DNA from: Mytilus galloprovincialis
Lineage: Eukaryota > Mollusca > Bivalvia > Mytilida > Mytilidae
Reading direction: 5' to 3'
NCBI RefSeq assembly: GCF_965363235.1
Contig: NC_134850.1
Location: forward strand, 38,994,602 to 39,058,601
DNA length: 64,000 nucleotides
Shown: positions 63,880 through 64,000 of the stretch, in pieces
Numbering within the stretch: the stretch's first letter is position 1
Layout of the letters: the number at the start of each line of letters is the position of its first letter
Notes under the pieces: model-generated
What the model saw: the letters and a program-made list of their open reading frames with translations, nothing else
Told to the model about the DNA's origin: nothing
Databases searched by the model: none
Program-made: the position numbers and the translations under genes

Positions 63880-64000
63880 TTGTCAATATAATAAACTTTT
63901 AATGCACCATTTTATACATAGGAAAATGCCTGTACCAAGTCAAGGGAATTGGACAGTGTTAACCATTCGTTTGATGTGCTTGAGTTTTTGATTTGGCCAT
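63880..64000 (+). repeat. AATGCCTGTACCAAGTCAAGG repeat, cut by window end
   Basis: Same family as 39900 and 51460 (AAATGCCTGTACCAAGTCAA, CCATTCGTTTGATGTG). The open frame at 63773-63991 is a shadow. Confidence 0.6.

Overview
This is eukaryotic DNA: AT-rich, intron-rich and packed with repeats. Several interspersed families (a retroelement tail starting GGTCGGGTTGTTGTC, an AGCTCACCTGGCCC hairpin element, GAAGATGTGGTATGA repeats, CAGTGGCGGATCCA short elements) resemble ones I associate with marine bivalves, especially mussels (Mytilus). That assignment is from recollection and was not searched.

The only convincing host gene is on the + strand. A TATA box and a palindrome-rich proximal promoter (about 9195-9290) precede a signal-peptide exon at 9328. 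From there I can chain 20 exons to 62457, each bounded by AG/GT sites and with splice phases that agree at every junction; the gene runs off the right end. The 1,188 visible codons give a secreted or extracellular N-terminus: signal peptide, EMI-like domain (including a 15-base microexon), a cysteine-rich region, then FN3-like beta-sandwich modules with many N-glycosylation sequons. No transmembrane segment or C-terminal domain is seen, so receptor versus matrix protein stays open.

Layout. 1-9000: intergenic, made of a degraded Penelope-like reverse transcriptase (minus), a 5'-truncated plus-strand copy with its 3' tail, a Helitron 5' fragment and several foldback/MITE-like elements. 9328-19000: exons 1-6, with retroelement relics, a palindromic AAAATTGACTTTTGT array and a hairpin-ended element in the introns. 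18987-31085: a 12.1-kb intron holding two oppositely oriented non-autonomous Helitrons, a 67-bp satellite with a 16-mer higher-order repeat, a retroelement tail inserted in that satellite, and a tandemly repeated retrotransposon relic. 31206-41834: a 10.6-kb intron with a 2.4-kb inverted-repeat element, a three-unit hairpin-ended element and a 360-bp foldback. 41835-62457: exons 8-20 with shorter introns, still rich in repeats. 62458-64000: intron, with a 49-bp tandem repeat and another retroelement tail.

Most open frames in the window are shadows of repeats or the wrong frame of real exons. In particular exon 3 is read in a different frame from its longest ORF; only the spliced frame gives the EMI cysteine pattern.
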